Below are positions 43,411-51,722 of a DNA stretch of 51,722 bases, piece by piece. The first letter of the stretch is position 1, and each line of letters opens with the position of its first letter. The notes below the pieces were generated by a model. That model did not search any database and had not been told where the DNA came from. It worked only from the letters and a program-made list of their open reading frames with translations. The stretch is from Elusimicrobiota bacterium (GTDB lineage: Bacteria; Elusimicrobiota; Elusimicrobia; Elusimicrobiales; UBA9959). The stretch lies in contig DMXM01000016.1 in NCBI GenBank assembly GCA_003482905.1, positions 56,235 to 107,956 of the forward strand, written 5' to 3'. The translations under genes were made by a program, and so were the position numbers.

Positions 43411-44361
43411 TTATATCTTGTCGCCGTTCACAGCGTGGGTGCGCTTGCCGTTAAGCAGGTAGTCCGCTATCTGCTCGGCCGCCTGCCTGGCCACCGTCAC
43501 CTGCGCATCCTTGGTCGAGGCCGCTATATGCGGCGTGCAGATCACTTTCTCCATACCAAAGAAAATATGCTCGGTCGCCGGCTCCTTGGCGTAAACATCG
43601 CAGGCAAAGCCGGCTATCTGGCCGCTCTCAATGCCCGCCTTGATGTCCTCTTCCACCATAATGCCCCCGCGCGCGCAGTTGACGATGCGCACACCCTTCT
43701 TCATTTTGGCGATGGCGTCGCGGTTCAGCATACCCTTGGTAGCCGGGTTGATGGTCACATGGTAGGTGATAAAGTCCGCCTTGGCGTACAGCTCGTCGAG
43801 GGCCACCATTTTCACGCCCAGCTCGCGGGCGCGCTCGGTGGTCATCACCGGGTCGAAAACGATAACGTTCATCTTCAGGCCCATGGCGCGGTCGGCCACC
43901 ACGGCGCCGATATTGCCGCAGCCCACCACGCCCAGCGTCTTGCCGGTTATCTCCACGCCCTCGAATTTTTTCTTCTCCCACTTACCGGCGTGGGTGGAGG
44001 CGTTGGCCTGCGGGATGTGGCGCGCCAGCGCCAGCATCATGGCTATGGCGTGCTCGCCGGTGGAGACCGTGTTGCCGAAAGGGGTGTTCATCACCAGCAC
44101 TTTCTTCTCTATGCAGGCGAGCACGTCTATATTGTCCACGCCGGAACCGGCGCGGGCCACGGCCTTGAGCTTCTTGGCCGCCTCTATGACCTCGCGGGTG
44201 AGGGTGGTGGCGGAACGCACTATAATGGCGTCGAACTCGTGCGCGCAGGCCTTCAGTTCCTCCGGCTTCATGCCGGTCTTTACCACGGCCTCCAGGCCGC
44301 GGTCCTTAAGCACCTTCTCGCAGAGAGGATCGGCTTTGTCGGCTATAAGTACCTTGCTCAT
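43411..44361 (-). CDS. serA: D-3-phosphoglycerate dehydrogenase (short form)
   Basis: 316 aa from ATG 44361 (AAGGAGG upstream), overlapping the serC stop by 4 nt. First step of serine synthesis. NAD site GxGxxG (Gly147-Gly152, VVGCGNIGAVV) with Asp170; catalytic Arg231, Glu260 and His278 (CTPHIAAST). It lacks the C-terminal ACT or ASB domains, so serine feedback by the usual route is not expected. Confidence 0.95.
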   Translation of the reverse strand: MSKVLIADKADPLCEKVLKDRGLEAVVKTGMKPEELKACAHEFDAIIVRSATTLTREVIEAAKKLKAVARAGSGVDNIDVLACIEKKVLVMNTPFGNTVSTGEHAIAMMLALARHIPQANASTHAGKWEKKKFEGVEITGKTLGVVGCGNIGAVVADRAMGLKMNVIVFDPVMTTERARELGVKMVALDELYAKADFITYHVTINPATKGMLNRDAIAKMKKGVRIVNCARGGIMVEEDIKAGIESGQIAGFACDVYAKEPATEHIFFGMEKVICTPHIAASTKDAQVTVARQAAEQIADYLLNGKRTHAVNGDKI

Positions 44362-45536
44362 TTCACGGCCTCCTTGGAATATTCTTTGGCTACGGCTTCG
44401 TAGGCCCAGTCCAGCCACGGGACAAGGGCTTCAATGTCGGAAGTCTCCACGGTGGCGCCGCACCACACGCGGATGCCCGCGGGGGCCTTGCCGTAGGAGT
44501 TTATGTCGTAGGCAACGCCTTCTTTATCCAGCATGGAGGTAATTTTCTTGGCGGCCTTGGTCTTGTCCTCGTCGGACAGCTTCTGGAACCACTCGGCCTT
44601 TATCTTGAAGCAGACGGAAGTATTGGAACGGATCTCCTTGCTCTCGGCCAGGAAGTCTATCCAGTTCGACTTGGCCACCCAGCGCTCGAAAGCGGCCAGG
44701 TTGGCGTTGGAGCGCTTCACCAGCGCCGGGGAACCGCCCAGGCCCTCCGCCCACTTCAGCGCGTCTATCGCGTCCTCTACGCATAGCATGGAGGGCGTAT
44801 TTACGGTATTATACTCCAGCTCCCCGGGGAGGAGTTTCTTCTCGTCCACCAGGCGGAAGATCTTGGGCACGGGCCAGGTGATCCTGGGGTTCTGCTCTTC
44901 CATGCGCTTTACTGCCTTGGGCGACAGGATGATCACGCCGTGCGCGGCCTCGCCGCCCAGCACTTTCTGCCAGGAGAAAGTGACCACGTCCAGCTTGGTA
45001 AAATCCATCTCCATGGCGAACACGCCGGAGGTGGCGTCGCAGATCACGATGCCCTCATGGTTGGCCGGCAGCCAGTCCAGGTTGGGCACCTTAACGCCGG
45101 AGGTGGTGCCGTTCCAGGTGAAGATGATGTCGTTGGCGGGGTTGGCCTTCTTCAGGTCCGGGAGCTGGCCGTAGTCGGCTTTGTATTCGTTGACCTGGGG
45201 GAGCTTAAGGTACTTCTTGGCGTCGGTCATCCAGCCCTTGCCGAAAGATTCCCAGCCGAAGATATCCACGGGCCGGGAACCGAGCATGGTCCACATGGCC
45301 AGCTCTACGGCGCCGGTGTCGGAACCGGCCACCACGCCTATGCGGTAATCCGCCGGCAGGTCGAGGACTTTCTTCATGCGGTCGGAAACTTCCTGCAGGC
45401 GGGCCTTGCCTTCTTTGGAGCGGTGCGAGCGGCCCACCAGGGCTCCCTTCAGCGCGTCCACGGTCCAGCCGGGGCGCTTGGCGCAGGGGCCGGAAGAAAA
45501 ATTGGGGCATTTGGGTTTCAGTGCGGGTTTTTCCAT
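44358..45536 (-). CDS. serC: Phosphoserine aminotransferase
   Basis: 392 aa. AAGGAGAAG precedes ATG. Second step of serine synthesis. FSSGPCAKRPGW at the N-terminus, PLP lysine in TFSWQKVLGGEAAHG, and VAGSDTGAVELAMW fit the longer phosphoserine aminotransferase subfamily found in some bacteria and methanogens. Coupled to serA by an ATGA overlap; serB is not in the window. Confidence 0.93.
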   Translation of the reverse strand: MEKPALKPKCPNFSSGPCAKRPGWTVDALKGALVGRSHRSKEGKARLQEVSDRMKKVLDLPADYRIGVVAGSDTGAVELAMWTMLGSRPVDIFGWESFGKGWMTDAKKYLKLPQVNEYKADYGQLPDLKKANPANDIIFTWNGTTSGVKVPNLDWLPANHEGIVICDATSGVFAMEMDFTKLDVVTFSWQKVLGGEAAHGVIILSPKAVKRMEEQNPRITWPVPKIFRLVDEKKLLPGELEYNTVNTPSMLCVEDAIDALKWAEGLGGSPALVKRSNANLAAFERWVAKSNWIDFLAESKEIRSNTSVCFKIKAEWFQKLSDEDKTKAAKKITSMLDKEGVAYDINSYGKAPAGIRVWCGATVETSDIEALVPWLDWAYEAVAKEYSKEAVK

Positions 45537-45641
45537 ATCATCTTCTCCTTAAAATCCGAAGGAACCGATAACATATTATAAACATAATAAGAAAATGTAT
45601 TCAACCCGCCAGCCGCCGCGTTTTAGTAAAATATCTTCGTT

Positions 45642-48590
45642 ATGACGACATCAAAAAAGCCGGGCGACTACGAGAGAGAATTCGGCGGGTTCGAAAAACT
45701 GATACCGCACAGGATCAAGAACGTCCTGATGGTAGCCTCGCTTTACGACTCTTTCCTGCTGGCCGACGACGACCGTCTCAACGAGGCGCTTTTCGGCGAG
45801 CTGCCGGATTCCGGCGCGCGCTCGACGCCGAAAATAACCCGCGTCCCAACGGCCGAACAGGCGCTGGACAAACTCGCCAAGGGCTCCTATGACCTGGTGA
45901 TAGCCATGATCCAGGTGGGCGAAACCGACATGGCGGACTTTTTCCGCGGCCTCAAAGCAGGCCGCCCCGACCTGCCGGTGGTGCTGCTTTCCTTCAATAT
46001 CCAGGACATCAAGAACATCCCCGACGAGGCCCGCGACCTGGCCGACGGGGTCTACCTGTGGAGCGGCGACACGCGCATTTTTTCCGCCATCATAAACGTG
46101 ATCGAGGACGCGCGGAATTTCGACCACGACGCAGCGGTAGGCGTGCAGGCCGTGCTGCTGGTGGAGGACAACATCAAGTTCTATTCCTCCTACCTGCCCG
46201 TCATCTATACCGAGCTGATGAAGCAGACGCAGATAGTGATGGCCGAGGAGCTGAACCCGGCCAAGAAGAGCCTGCGCCTGCGCGCGCGGCCCAAAGTGCT
46301 TTTTTGCAGCACCTATGAGGAAGCCTGGACCATCTACCAGAAGCATAAAGACAACCTGCTTGGCGTGATAAGCGACATAGAGTACCCGAAGGATGGCGCC
46401 TGCAATTCGGAGGCGGGGCTGGAGCTGACCCGACGCATAAAGGCTGAAAACCCGGACATGCCCGTGCTGCTCCAATCCTCCAACTCCAGGTTCGCCGGAC
46501 AGGCCGGGGAGCTCGGGGCCTCGTTCATGCATAAAGCCGCCGCCGACCTCTCCAAGCAGCTGCGCGGCTTCATCATGCGCTATTTCGGCTTCGGCGACTT
46601 CGTCTTTACCGACAGGAACAACGTTGAACTGGCCCGCGCGGCGGACCTGGGCACCATGCTGAAGCTCCTCAAGATGGTCCCCATAGACTCCGTGCTGCAC
46701 CACGCCGGGCGCAACCATTTCTCCAAGTGGCTGTTCGCCCGCACCGAGTTCGAGATGGCCTACCATATCCGCCCCAAGAAGATTTCCGAATTCAGCAACC
46801 CGGAGCAGCTGCGCAAGTATTTGATAGAGACGATGCACCAGTTCATCCATCGCACGCAGCTGGGCACCGTGCTCAAATTCGACCACAAGCTCTTCGACGA
46901 TACCACCCCCTTCGCCAAGATCGGCTCCGGCTCCATAGGCGGCAAGGCCCGCGGGCTGGCTTTCGTGGATTTCCTGCTGAGCAAGAGCGACCTGGAAACC
47001 CGCTGGCCCGGCGTGACCATAACGGTGCCCAACACCATTGTGATAGCCACCGACGTGTTCGACTTCTTCATAGAGCAGAACGGCCTGGATTCCCTGATAA
47101 GCGAAGGCCACTCCACCGAGCAGGTGGCGGCGGCTTTTGAAAGGGCCAGGCTGCCGGATTACGTAGCCCGGGACCTGGAAACCATCATAGCCAGGCTGGA
47201 GGGGCCGCTGGCCGTGCGCTCGTCCTCCCTGCTGGAAGATTCCAAAACCCAGCCTTTCGCCGGAGTTTACAAGACCTACATGCTGGCCAACGACAGCCCG
47301 GACCCCGCCATGCGCCTGGAGGAGCTGAAACGGGCCATCAAATTCGTCTACGCCTCGGTCTTCTCGCACGAGGCCCGCGCCTACCGCAAGCTGAACCCGC
47401 TGATAATTGACGAGGAGAAAATGGCCGTGGTGATACAGCGCGTGGTGGGCCGCGGCTACCCGGGCGGCCGCTACTACCCCGCCTTCGCCGGGGTTATGCA
47501 GTCTTACAATTATTATCCCGTTCCCCCGCTGGGGGCCGAGGACCCGATAGCCCATATTGCGCTGGGCCTGGGCAAGACCATAGTAGAAGGCTACAACGCC
47601 CTGCGCTTCTCACCCAGCCACCCCAGGAACCTGCACCAGTTCTCCACCATCTCCGACTTCCTGGCCAATTCCCAGAAAAGGTTTATCGCCCTGGCGACCG
47701 CCGCCGGCGCGGGCCCGCTCAAGTACGACGAGGAGCCGGCGCTGGTGACGGCCGGCATAGAGGACGCCGAGGCGGACGGCTCGCTGGCGCTGGTGGGCTC
47801 GGCCTACTCTGCCGAGAACGACAGGGTTTACGACGGAACGGATAACCCCGGGACGCGGCTTATCACCTTCGCGCCCGTCCTCAAGAACGAGGTGCTGCCG
47901 CTGGCCGAGATCCTCAACACCGTCTCGGCGCTGGGCAAGGAAGCTATGGGCGGCAATATCGAGATGGAATTCGCCTGCGACTACGACGCTGCCTCCGGCG
48001 CGGCCGCCTTCAACATAGTGCAGATGCGCCCGATGGTATCGCGCAGCCCGGTAAAGAAAGTGACGCTGAAAGACCTGAGACCGGAAAATATGCTGGCCTT
48101 GAGCGCCCAGGCGCTGGGCAATGGTTCTCACCGCGATATCTCGGACCTGGTCTACGTGATACCGGAAATGTTCGATCCGCTCAAAACAAGGGAAATAGCC
48201 GCCGAAATAGGGGAACTGAACGCCCGCCTGCGCTCCGAGGGCCGCTCCTACCTGGTGATGGGCCCCGGACGCTGGGGCTCGAGCGACCCAGCGCTGGGCA
48301 TCCCGGTAAAATGGAACCACATCTCGGCCTCCAGGATCATAATAGAGGCGGCCTACGGGGACTTCGTGATCGACCCCTCGTACGGCACGCATTTCTTCCA
48401 CAACGTGACGTCGCTGGGCATAGGCTACTTCACTATAAATGAAACCGGCCCCGAGTCTTACATAAACTGGGACCGGCTAAAAGCGGTCAGACCGCTGGCC
48501 GAACTGAAATACATCCGCCACCTGCGCTTTGAGCGCCCGCTGGACATCCGCATAGACGGCTCCGAGGGCAAGGGCGCCGTGGCGTTTTAG
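45642..48590 (+). CDS. Receiver-like domains fused to a PEP-synthase/PPDK nucleotide-binding domain
   Basis: 982 aa. Residues about 25-160 form a degenerate receiver, about 168-315 a second receiver with VLLVEDN (171-177), Asp245 (GVISDIEYP) and Lys298. From about 425 the PPDK_N-type ATP-grasp domain follows: GSIGGKARGLAF (430-441), LAVRSSSLLEDSKTQPFAG (523-541), then GLGKTIVEGYN and NIVQMRPM. The phosphohistidine swivel domain and PEP-binding barrel of true PEP synthases are absent, so it may be a regulatory or novel phosphotransfer protein (inference). TAAAAT ends 9 nt before ATG; no Shine-Dalgarno. No kinase partner is next to it. Confidence 0.85.
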   Translation: MTTSKKPGDYEREFGGFEKLIPHRIKNVLMVASLYDSFLLADDDRLNEALFGELPDSGARSTPKITRVPTAEQALDKLAKGSYDLVIAMIQVGETDMADFFRGLKAGRPDLPVVLLSFNIQDIKNIPDEARDLADGVYLWSGDTRIFSAIINVIEDARNFDHDAAVGVQAVLLVEDNIKFYSSYLPVIYTELMKQTQIVMAEELNPAKKSLRLRARPKVLFCSTYEEAWTIYQKHKDNLLGVISDIEYPKDGACNSEAGLELTRRIKAENPDMPVLLQSSNSRFAGQAGELGASFMHKAAADLSKQLRGFIMRYFGFGDFVFTDRNNVELARAADLGTMLKLLKMVPIDSVLHHAGRNHFSKWLFARTEFEMAYHIRPKKISEFSNPEQLRKYLIETMHQFIHRTQLGTVLKFDHKLFDDTTPFAKIGSGSIGGKARGLAFVDFLLSKSDLETRWPGVTITVPNTIVIATDVFDFFIEQNGLDSLISEGHSTEQVAAAFERARLPDYVARDLETIIARLEGPLAVRSSSLLEDSKTQPFAGVYKTYMLANDSPDPAMRLEELKRAIKFVYASVFSHEARAYRKLNPLIIDEEKMAVVIQRVVGRGYPGGRYYPAFAGVMQSYNYYPVPPLGAEDPIAHIALGLGKTIVEGYNALRFSPSHPRNLHQFSTISDFLANSQKRFIALATAAGAGPLKYDEEPALVTAGIEDAEADGSLALVGSAYSAENDRVYDGTDNPGTRLITFAPVLKNEVLPLAEILNTVSALGKEAMGGNIEMEFACDYDAASGAAAFNIVQMRPMVSRSPVKKVTLKDLRPENMLALSAQALGNGSHRDISDLVYVIPEMFDPLKTREIAAEIGELNARLRSEGRSYLVMGPGRWGSSDPALGIPVKWNHISASRIIIEAAYGDFVIDPSYGTHFFHNVTSLGIGYFTINETGPESYINWDRLKAVRPLAELKYIRHLRFERPLDIRIDGSEGKGAVAF

Positions 48591-48604
48591 TTTTAGGGGA
48601 CGCA

Positions 48605-48876
48605 CTAGTGTAGTGTAACAGCCATATCTTTACAATGACTGGGGCTATTTTGGCCGGATTCAAGGCGCGAGGAGCGAGCATACCCGGAGGTCTGTGAGCG
48701 ACGAGCAACGCGGAAGCCGGCAAAAAGAGCCCCAGCCCGGAGGGAAGGCCCGTCTTTGGGACATTCCTTCGTTGCTCCTCGGTTACAATGCCAAAGCATT
48801 GCTCCCTCGTCGCGCCTCGGACTGTCCTCAAATCCGGGCCTTTCATTGTAAAGATATGGCTGTTACACTACACTAG
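48605..48876. mobile_element. 272-bp non-coding element with perfect 34-bp inverted ends
   Basis: The ends 48605-48638 and 48843-48876 are exact inverted copies, starting CTAGTGTAGTGTAACAGCC. Between them lie shorter hairpins (CAATGCCAAAGCATTG, 48786-48801) and a GCGAGGAGCGAGC-type core, with no credible gene. It looks like a MITE or a large structured repeat. Its last bases supply the stop codon of the minus-strand methyltransferase (TAG 48875-48873). Confidence 0.75.
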
Positions 48877-49646
48877 CGCTTAACGCCGCTGACGCGCCAG
48901 CTTACGCCTTTATACGGCGTTATGCTTATGTCCCTGAATTCTCCGGCCGGCAGCCAGCGTTGCACGCGGGCGCGCTCCATGAACTGCACCTGCGGGGCGT
49001 TAAGCTTGTCGAAGATATTCAGGACGTTCCTGTCGAAAGACATTTTACGGAAGTTCTGGAAATATTCATAGAAAGGCAGGAAACCCAGGGGCAGCAGGTA
49101 TACCGTGTAGATGGGCGGGTACATCAGCGCGCCGATCAACTTGGACAGCCGCAGCAGGTTCTTCCTGGACATGTCCCTGAGGAAAGCCTTGCGCAGCGGC
49201 TCCACGCCGTGCTCCACCAGGGAATTCCCTTCTTTGGAATAGACCCAGATAATGACCCTGCCGCCGGGTTTGGTATGCCGCACCATGTTGGCCACGGTCT
49301 TTTCGGGATCGTCGGTATGGTGGATGACGCCGATGGAAAAAACGATGTCGAACTGCCGCCCTAGGTCCATCTCAGCGATGTCGGCCTCTACAAAGGAGAC
49401 GTTCTTAAAATCCTTGTTCCGCTGCCTGGCGACTTCGGCCGCGTTAAGGTCCACGGCCGTCACCGAGCGCACGAACGGGGCTATAAAAGAGGTGTGCTGC
49501 CCGCCGCCGCAGCCGCACTCCAGCACGTCCTTGTCCCGGAAGTCTTCCAGGGTGCTGGGCAGGATCCAGTCCCGGAACAGGAACTGCTCGCCGTCCTGCA
49601 GCATCTCCCACTGTTCGCGCCATTCGTTCTGCTTTTGCTGGGCCAT
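48873..49646 (-). CDS. Class I SAM-dependent methyltransferase
   Basis: 257 aa. Motif I VLECGCGGGQHT, motif II AVDLN, then VEADIAEMDL and SIGVIHHTDDPEK; a C-terminal helical region (MYPPIYTVYLLPLGFLPFYE) may bind the substrate. UbiE/Methyltransf_11-like; substrate unknown. TATAAT ends 7 nt before ATG with no Shine-Dalgarno. Its stop codon lies inside the inverted repeat at 48843-48876, so the final residues may have been changed by insertion. Confidence 0.88.
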   Translation of the reverse strand: MAQQKQNEWREQWEMLQDGEQFLFRDWILPSTLEDFRDKDVLECGCGGGQHTSFIAPFVRSVTAVDLNAAEVARQRNKDFKNVSFVEADIAEMDLGRQFDIVFSIGVIHHTDDPEKTVANMVRHTKPGGRVIIWVYSKEGNSLVEHGVEPLRKAFLRDMSRKNLLRLSKLIGALMYPPIYTVYLLPLGFLPFYEYFQNFRKMSFDRNVLNIFDKLNAPQVQFMERARVQRWLPAGEFRDISITPYKGVSWRVSGVKR

Positions 49647-49728
49647 GATTGTGATTATACTAAAATGATAGGAAACATAAGTGCAGTTATCGCCGGTGGA
49701 AATGGGTGACCCATTCTCCCGCAGACGG

Positions 49729-50388
49729 CTACTGCCTGGAGGCGGCGGGTTTTTTGCCGGGCTCGCTCAGATATTCAAGCCCTTCCCTGGCCTCCCCGAC
49801 CAGCGGCAGCGAAGAACCCCAGCCCGGCAGAGAAAGCACGTCTTTTACGAACGCCCTTCTGTTCTGCGCCCCGATCCTCTCCCATTCCGGGGAGACGCCC
49901 TTCAGGGAGCTGCGCAGCAGGAATTCGCTTAAATTATCGTCGAAGTTGCGTTTGATGTCGTCCACCAGGGGCGACACCGAAAGGCGCACCCGCTTGCGGT
50001 ACACCTGATTTCCCCTGTCGACCACGCCTCCGTCAGCGGCGACGGGAGCGGCGGGTTTTTCTTTAGCTATTATTACCCGCCACGGGTTGGTCTTTAGGCC
50101 GTAATAGTTAACGCGGGTGTTCTCCGTAATGTCCCACGATGAAACCGCCTTCAACCCGGAATAAACGGCGCCCAGGTTCGGCCGGAAAGAGGCCAGGTCC
50201 GAAAAATCCCACCGGACCGAATAGTCCAGCCCCACGCGGGTGGAACGGAAATCTTTTGAGATATTAAGGATAAGCGGGCTTTGCGCCGCCGGTGCGGTGG
50301 AGACGGCGGCCTCCTGCGCCCGGCAGGGCGCGGCCGCCCACGCAAGCAGGGCCGGCAGCAGCGCGAAAATCAGGACCGTGTTTTTCAT
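49729..50388 (-). CDS. Exported protein of unknown function
   Basis: 219 aa. Signal peptide MKNTVLIFALLPALLAWAAA, cleavage near CRA-QE. The mature part alternates polar and aromatic residues (LDYSVRWDFSDL, TENTRVNYYGLKTNPW), as in outer-membrane or periplasmic beta proteins. No domain recognised. It starts 12 nt after the lipoprotein stop and probably shares its transcript. Confidence 0.7.
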   Translation of the reverse strand: MKNTVLIFALLPALLAWAAAPCRAQEAAVSTAPAAQSPLILNISKDFRSTRVGLDYSVRWDFSDLASFRPNLGAVYSGLKAVSSWDITENTRVNYYGLKTNPWRVIIAKEKPAAPVAADGGVVDRGNQVYRKRVRLSVSPLVDDIKRNFDDNLSEFLLRSSLKGVSPEWERIGAQNRRAFVKDVLSLPGWGSSLPLVGEAREGLEYLSEPGKKPAASRQ

Positions 50389-50400
50389 TTTAACGCCCGG

Positions 50401-51630
50401 TCAGAACCCTTCCCTGGAGTAGCGCTCAAGCAGCTCCCTGGCCAGCCGGCCTTCCGGGTTGAGCTTTACGGCCTCGTCCAGCGCCGCCTTAAATTCTGCC
50501 TCCAGCCTGGCGGTATGGCGCAGGCGTGCGCCCTCTACCGCCCGCAGCGCCGCCAGGTCCGCGGCTTTCAGGGCGTAAACCTCTCCCAGGAATTTTTCCT
50601 GCTTTATAAAAGGCAGGGCATTCCCGTCCTTAAGGGCGGCGGCTATCACCGCGCCGGCCCCGCCGTAAGCCTTGTAGAGCAGCTGCGCGGCCGTCTTCCT
50701 GTCACCGCCGGCCGCAGCCAGGGCCGCGCCCTCCTGAAAATCCGCCTCCGCCATCTGGCGCCGGGCGTCCAGAAGCCCGGGATAGTGGTTAAGCGCGCCC
50801 TGGTAATAAGCGCGGGCCTGGGAATATTCTTTCTTTACGAGGTGGGCGTTCCCCCGCACGGTCATCTCAGCGGCCTTGCGGAAGGCGGGGTCGGAACCTA
50901 TCCTGGCCGTGAACTCCGCGGCGCGCCGGACGGCGTCGGGCGAGCGCAGCGCGTCCGCGGCGGAGACCTCCGCGGCGGAGACCAGCGCGGCGGGCGCGCC
51001 AATTTTTACGTCCGGACCGGCCGCCGCCAGTTTCTCCAACTCCGCCTTCAGGGCGGGAAGCTTAGCCACCGCGGCGGAGTAGGCCGCCGTTTTTTCAAAA
51101 AAAACTTCGGGGGACTTGTTCAGGGCCAGGTATCCCTCGGATTCCAGCCAGGGCACGGCGGAGGCTTCGGCCGCCAGCGCCGCCAACAGGGCGCAGTACC
51201 GCGTTGAGGGACCGGCTTGGGAGGCGAGCGCCAGCGCCTCTGCGGCCATGCTACCGAGCCCGCCCATATCCCCCCGCGCAGAATATAAATTTATCAACGC
51301 TTCGCGGGCGTGCCAGTTAAGGGGAGCCAGCTCCAGCGCCTTTTTCAGCGAGGCTGCCTGCAATTCCTGGCCGCGGGCAAATCCGCCTTTGGCGGAGGAA
51401 TTTGCCAGGTCCTCCAACAGGGCCACGGCCTGCCCGGAGCCAGGCGCGTAGCCGAGCGCCTTATCCACGCTGGCGAAAGCGGCCTCGATGTCCTCCGGCG
51501 CGGGGTTCTGAGCGGCCGCCGTCTTGCGGGCCTGGTCAAGATAATACTCGGCGGCTTTCTGCTTGACCACGCCGCAACCCGACAGGAGCGCGGCGGCCAG
51601 AGCGAGCGCGGGTAGTTTAATATTTATCAT
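50401..51630 (-). CDS. Lipoprotein with TPR-like helical repeats
   Basis: 409 aa from ATG 51630 (GTG 51642 possible). Lipobox LLSGC with Cys19, then an all-helical, Ala/Leu-rich chain with TPR-like units (LKKALELAPLNWHAREALIN, ARAYYQGALNHYPGLLDAR). Probably outer-membrane-attached and facing the periplasm, with a scaffold role; the exact function is unknown. It is upstream partner of the exported protein at 49729. Confidence 0.75.
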   Translation of the reverse strand: MINIKLPALALAAALLSGCGVVKQKAAEYYLDQARKTAAAQNPAPEDIEAAFASVDKALGYAPGSGQAVALLEDLANSSAKGGFARGQELQAASLKKALELAPLNWHAREALINLYSARGDMGGLGSMAAEALALASQAGPSTRYCALLAALAAEASAVPWLESEGYLALNKSPEVFFEKTAAYSAAVAKLPALKAELEKLAAAGPDVKIGAPAALVSAAEVSAADALRSPDAVRRAAEFTARIGSDPAFRKAAEMTVRGNAHLVKKEYSQARAYYQGALNHYPGLLDARRQMAEADFQEGAALAAAGGDRKTAAQLLYKAYGGAGAVIAAALKDGNALPFIKQEKFLGEVYALKAADLAALRAVEGARLRHTARLEAEFKAALDEAVKLNPEGRLARELLERYSREGF

Positions 51631-51700
51631 CAGAGTTATCACAGTACTTTATAAATGCTATCTATTCCTGTGTTTCTCCCGGAGGCTTAGTGAAGGTTTG

Positions 51701-51722
51701 CCGGAGGGGCGGCAAGGGTATG
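51701..51722. repeat. Left edge of a fourth palindromic element (E4)
   Basis: The last 22 bases match the left end of E3 (43150-43171) with one difference (C for T). The element would continue past the window. Confidence 0.6.

Noticed and set aside
45651..47555. 634-aa minus-strand ORF
   Set aside because: Antisense to the receiver-PPDK_N gene, without recognisable motifs.
48694..48876. 60-aa ORF inside the inverted-repeat element
   Set aside because: It has no ribosome site, and its end is encoded by the inverted repeat itself; the frame looks accidental.

Overview
The window is GC-rich (only a few AT-rich spots) and densely coded, mostly on the minus strand. It reads as a chromosomal segment of a Gram-negative (diderm) bacterium: there are a PorV-type outer-membrane barrel protein, an MltA lytic transglycosylase, a lipoprotein with a lipobox and many signal peptides. 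No plasmid, phage or integration module is visible. The mix of PorV-like barrel, secreted FnIII/NBR1-Ig protein, unusual PEP-synthase-like receiver fusion and abundant intergenic palindromes fits Elusimicrobiota or a similar deep-branching diderm phylum. That placement is an inference from general familiarity; no marker was searched.

Layout. 1-4412: a secreted multidomain repeat protein (cut by the window edge) and a PorV-family protein, read from one near-perfect promoter. 4492-12120: rsgA, a pirin, a baeRF-family protein, a membrane-anchored Hsp20-like protein with a previously unlisted 56-aa ORF upstream, a B12-type radical SAM protein, a TSCPD protein, a free-standing small cysteine domain and an exported unknown. 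12275-17101: the translation operon infC-rpmI-rplT-pheS-pheT. 17223-18908: an ElyC-like protein, a probable ORF6N gene remnant, two hairpins, an AT-rich HNH gene and palindromic element E1. 18909-21368: a membrane pyrophosphatase. 21433-25486: the classical tRNA-Gly, tRNA-Thr, tuf, rpmG, tRNA-Trp, secE, nusG, rplK, rplA cluster with a consensus promoter and a decayed tRNA-like leader. 25534-30855, plus strand: WYL regulator, transglutaminase-like exported protein, DUF350 protein, two small unknowns, SPASM radical SAM protein and MltA. 30862-31174: a consensus promoter, a candidate ~80-nt small RNA and palindromic element E2. 31185-35787: rlmB, pfkA, a membrane protein and a His-tailed DMT transporter. 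35847-39681, plus strand: gdhA, a CheY/CheC pair with a small tail-anchored protein, and a trypsin-like secreted protease. 39764-45536: nitroreductase, transglutaminase-like protein, response regulator, DUF1015, palindromic element E3 and serA/serC. 45642-51722: a receiver-PEP-synthase fusion, a 272-bp element with perfect 34-bp inverted ends, a methyltransferase, an exported protein, a lipoprotein and the edge of a fourth palindromic element.

How parts work together. The housekeeping genes give ribosome assembly, elongation and Phe charging (rsgA, infC, L35, L20, L1, L11, L33, EF-Tu, PheST, RlmB). Glycolysis and nitrogen or serine entry are covered by pfkA, gdhA and serA/serC, and PPi is recycled by the membrane pyrophosphatase. 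Signalling parts appear as isolated units (CheY-CheC, a lone receiver, receiver-PPDK_N, WYL).

Most interesting unexplained structure: (i) a family of same-orientation intergenic palindromes whose arms differ between copies yet stay self-complementary, with a conserved core; (ii) a promoter-hairpin-terminator unit at 30908-31024 that looks like a small RNA gene; (iii) the 272-bp inverted-repeat element at 48605-48876; (iv) a repeated pattern of -10 boxes 6-9 nt upstream of ATG without a Shine-Dalgarno sequence, suggesting common leaderless mRNAs.
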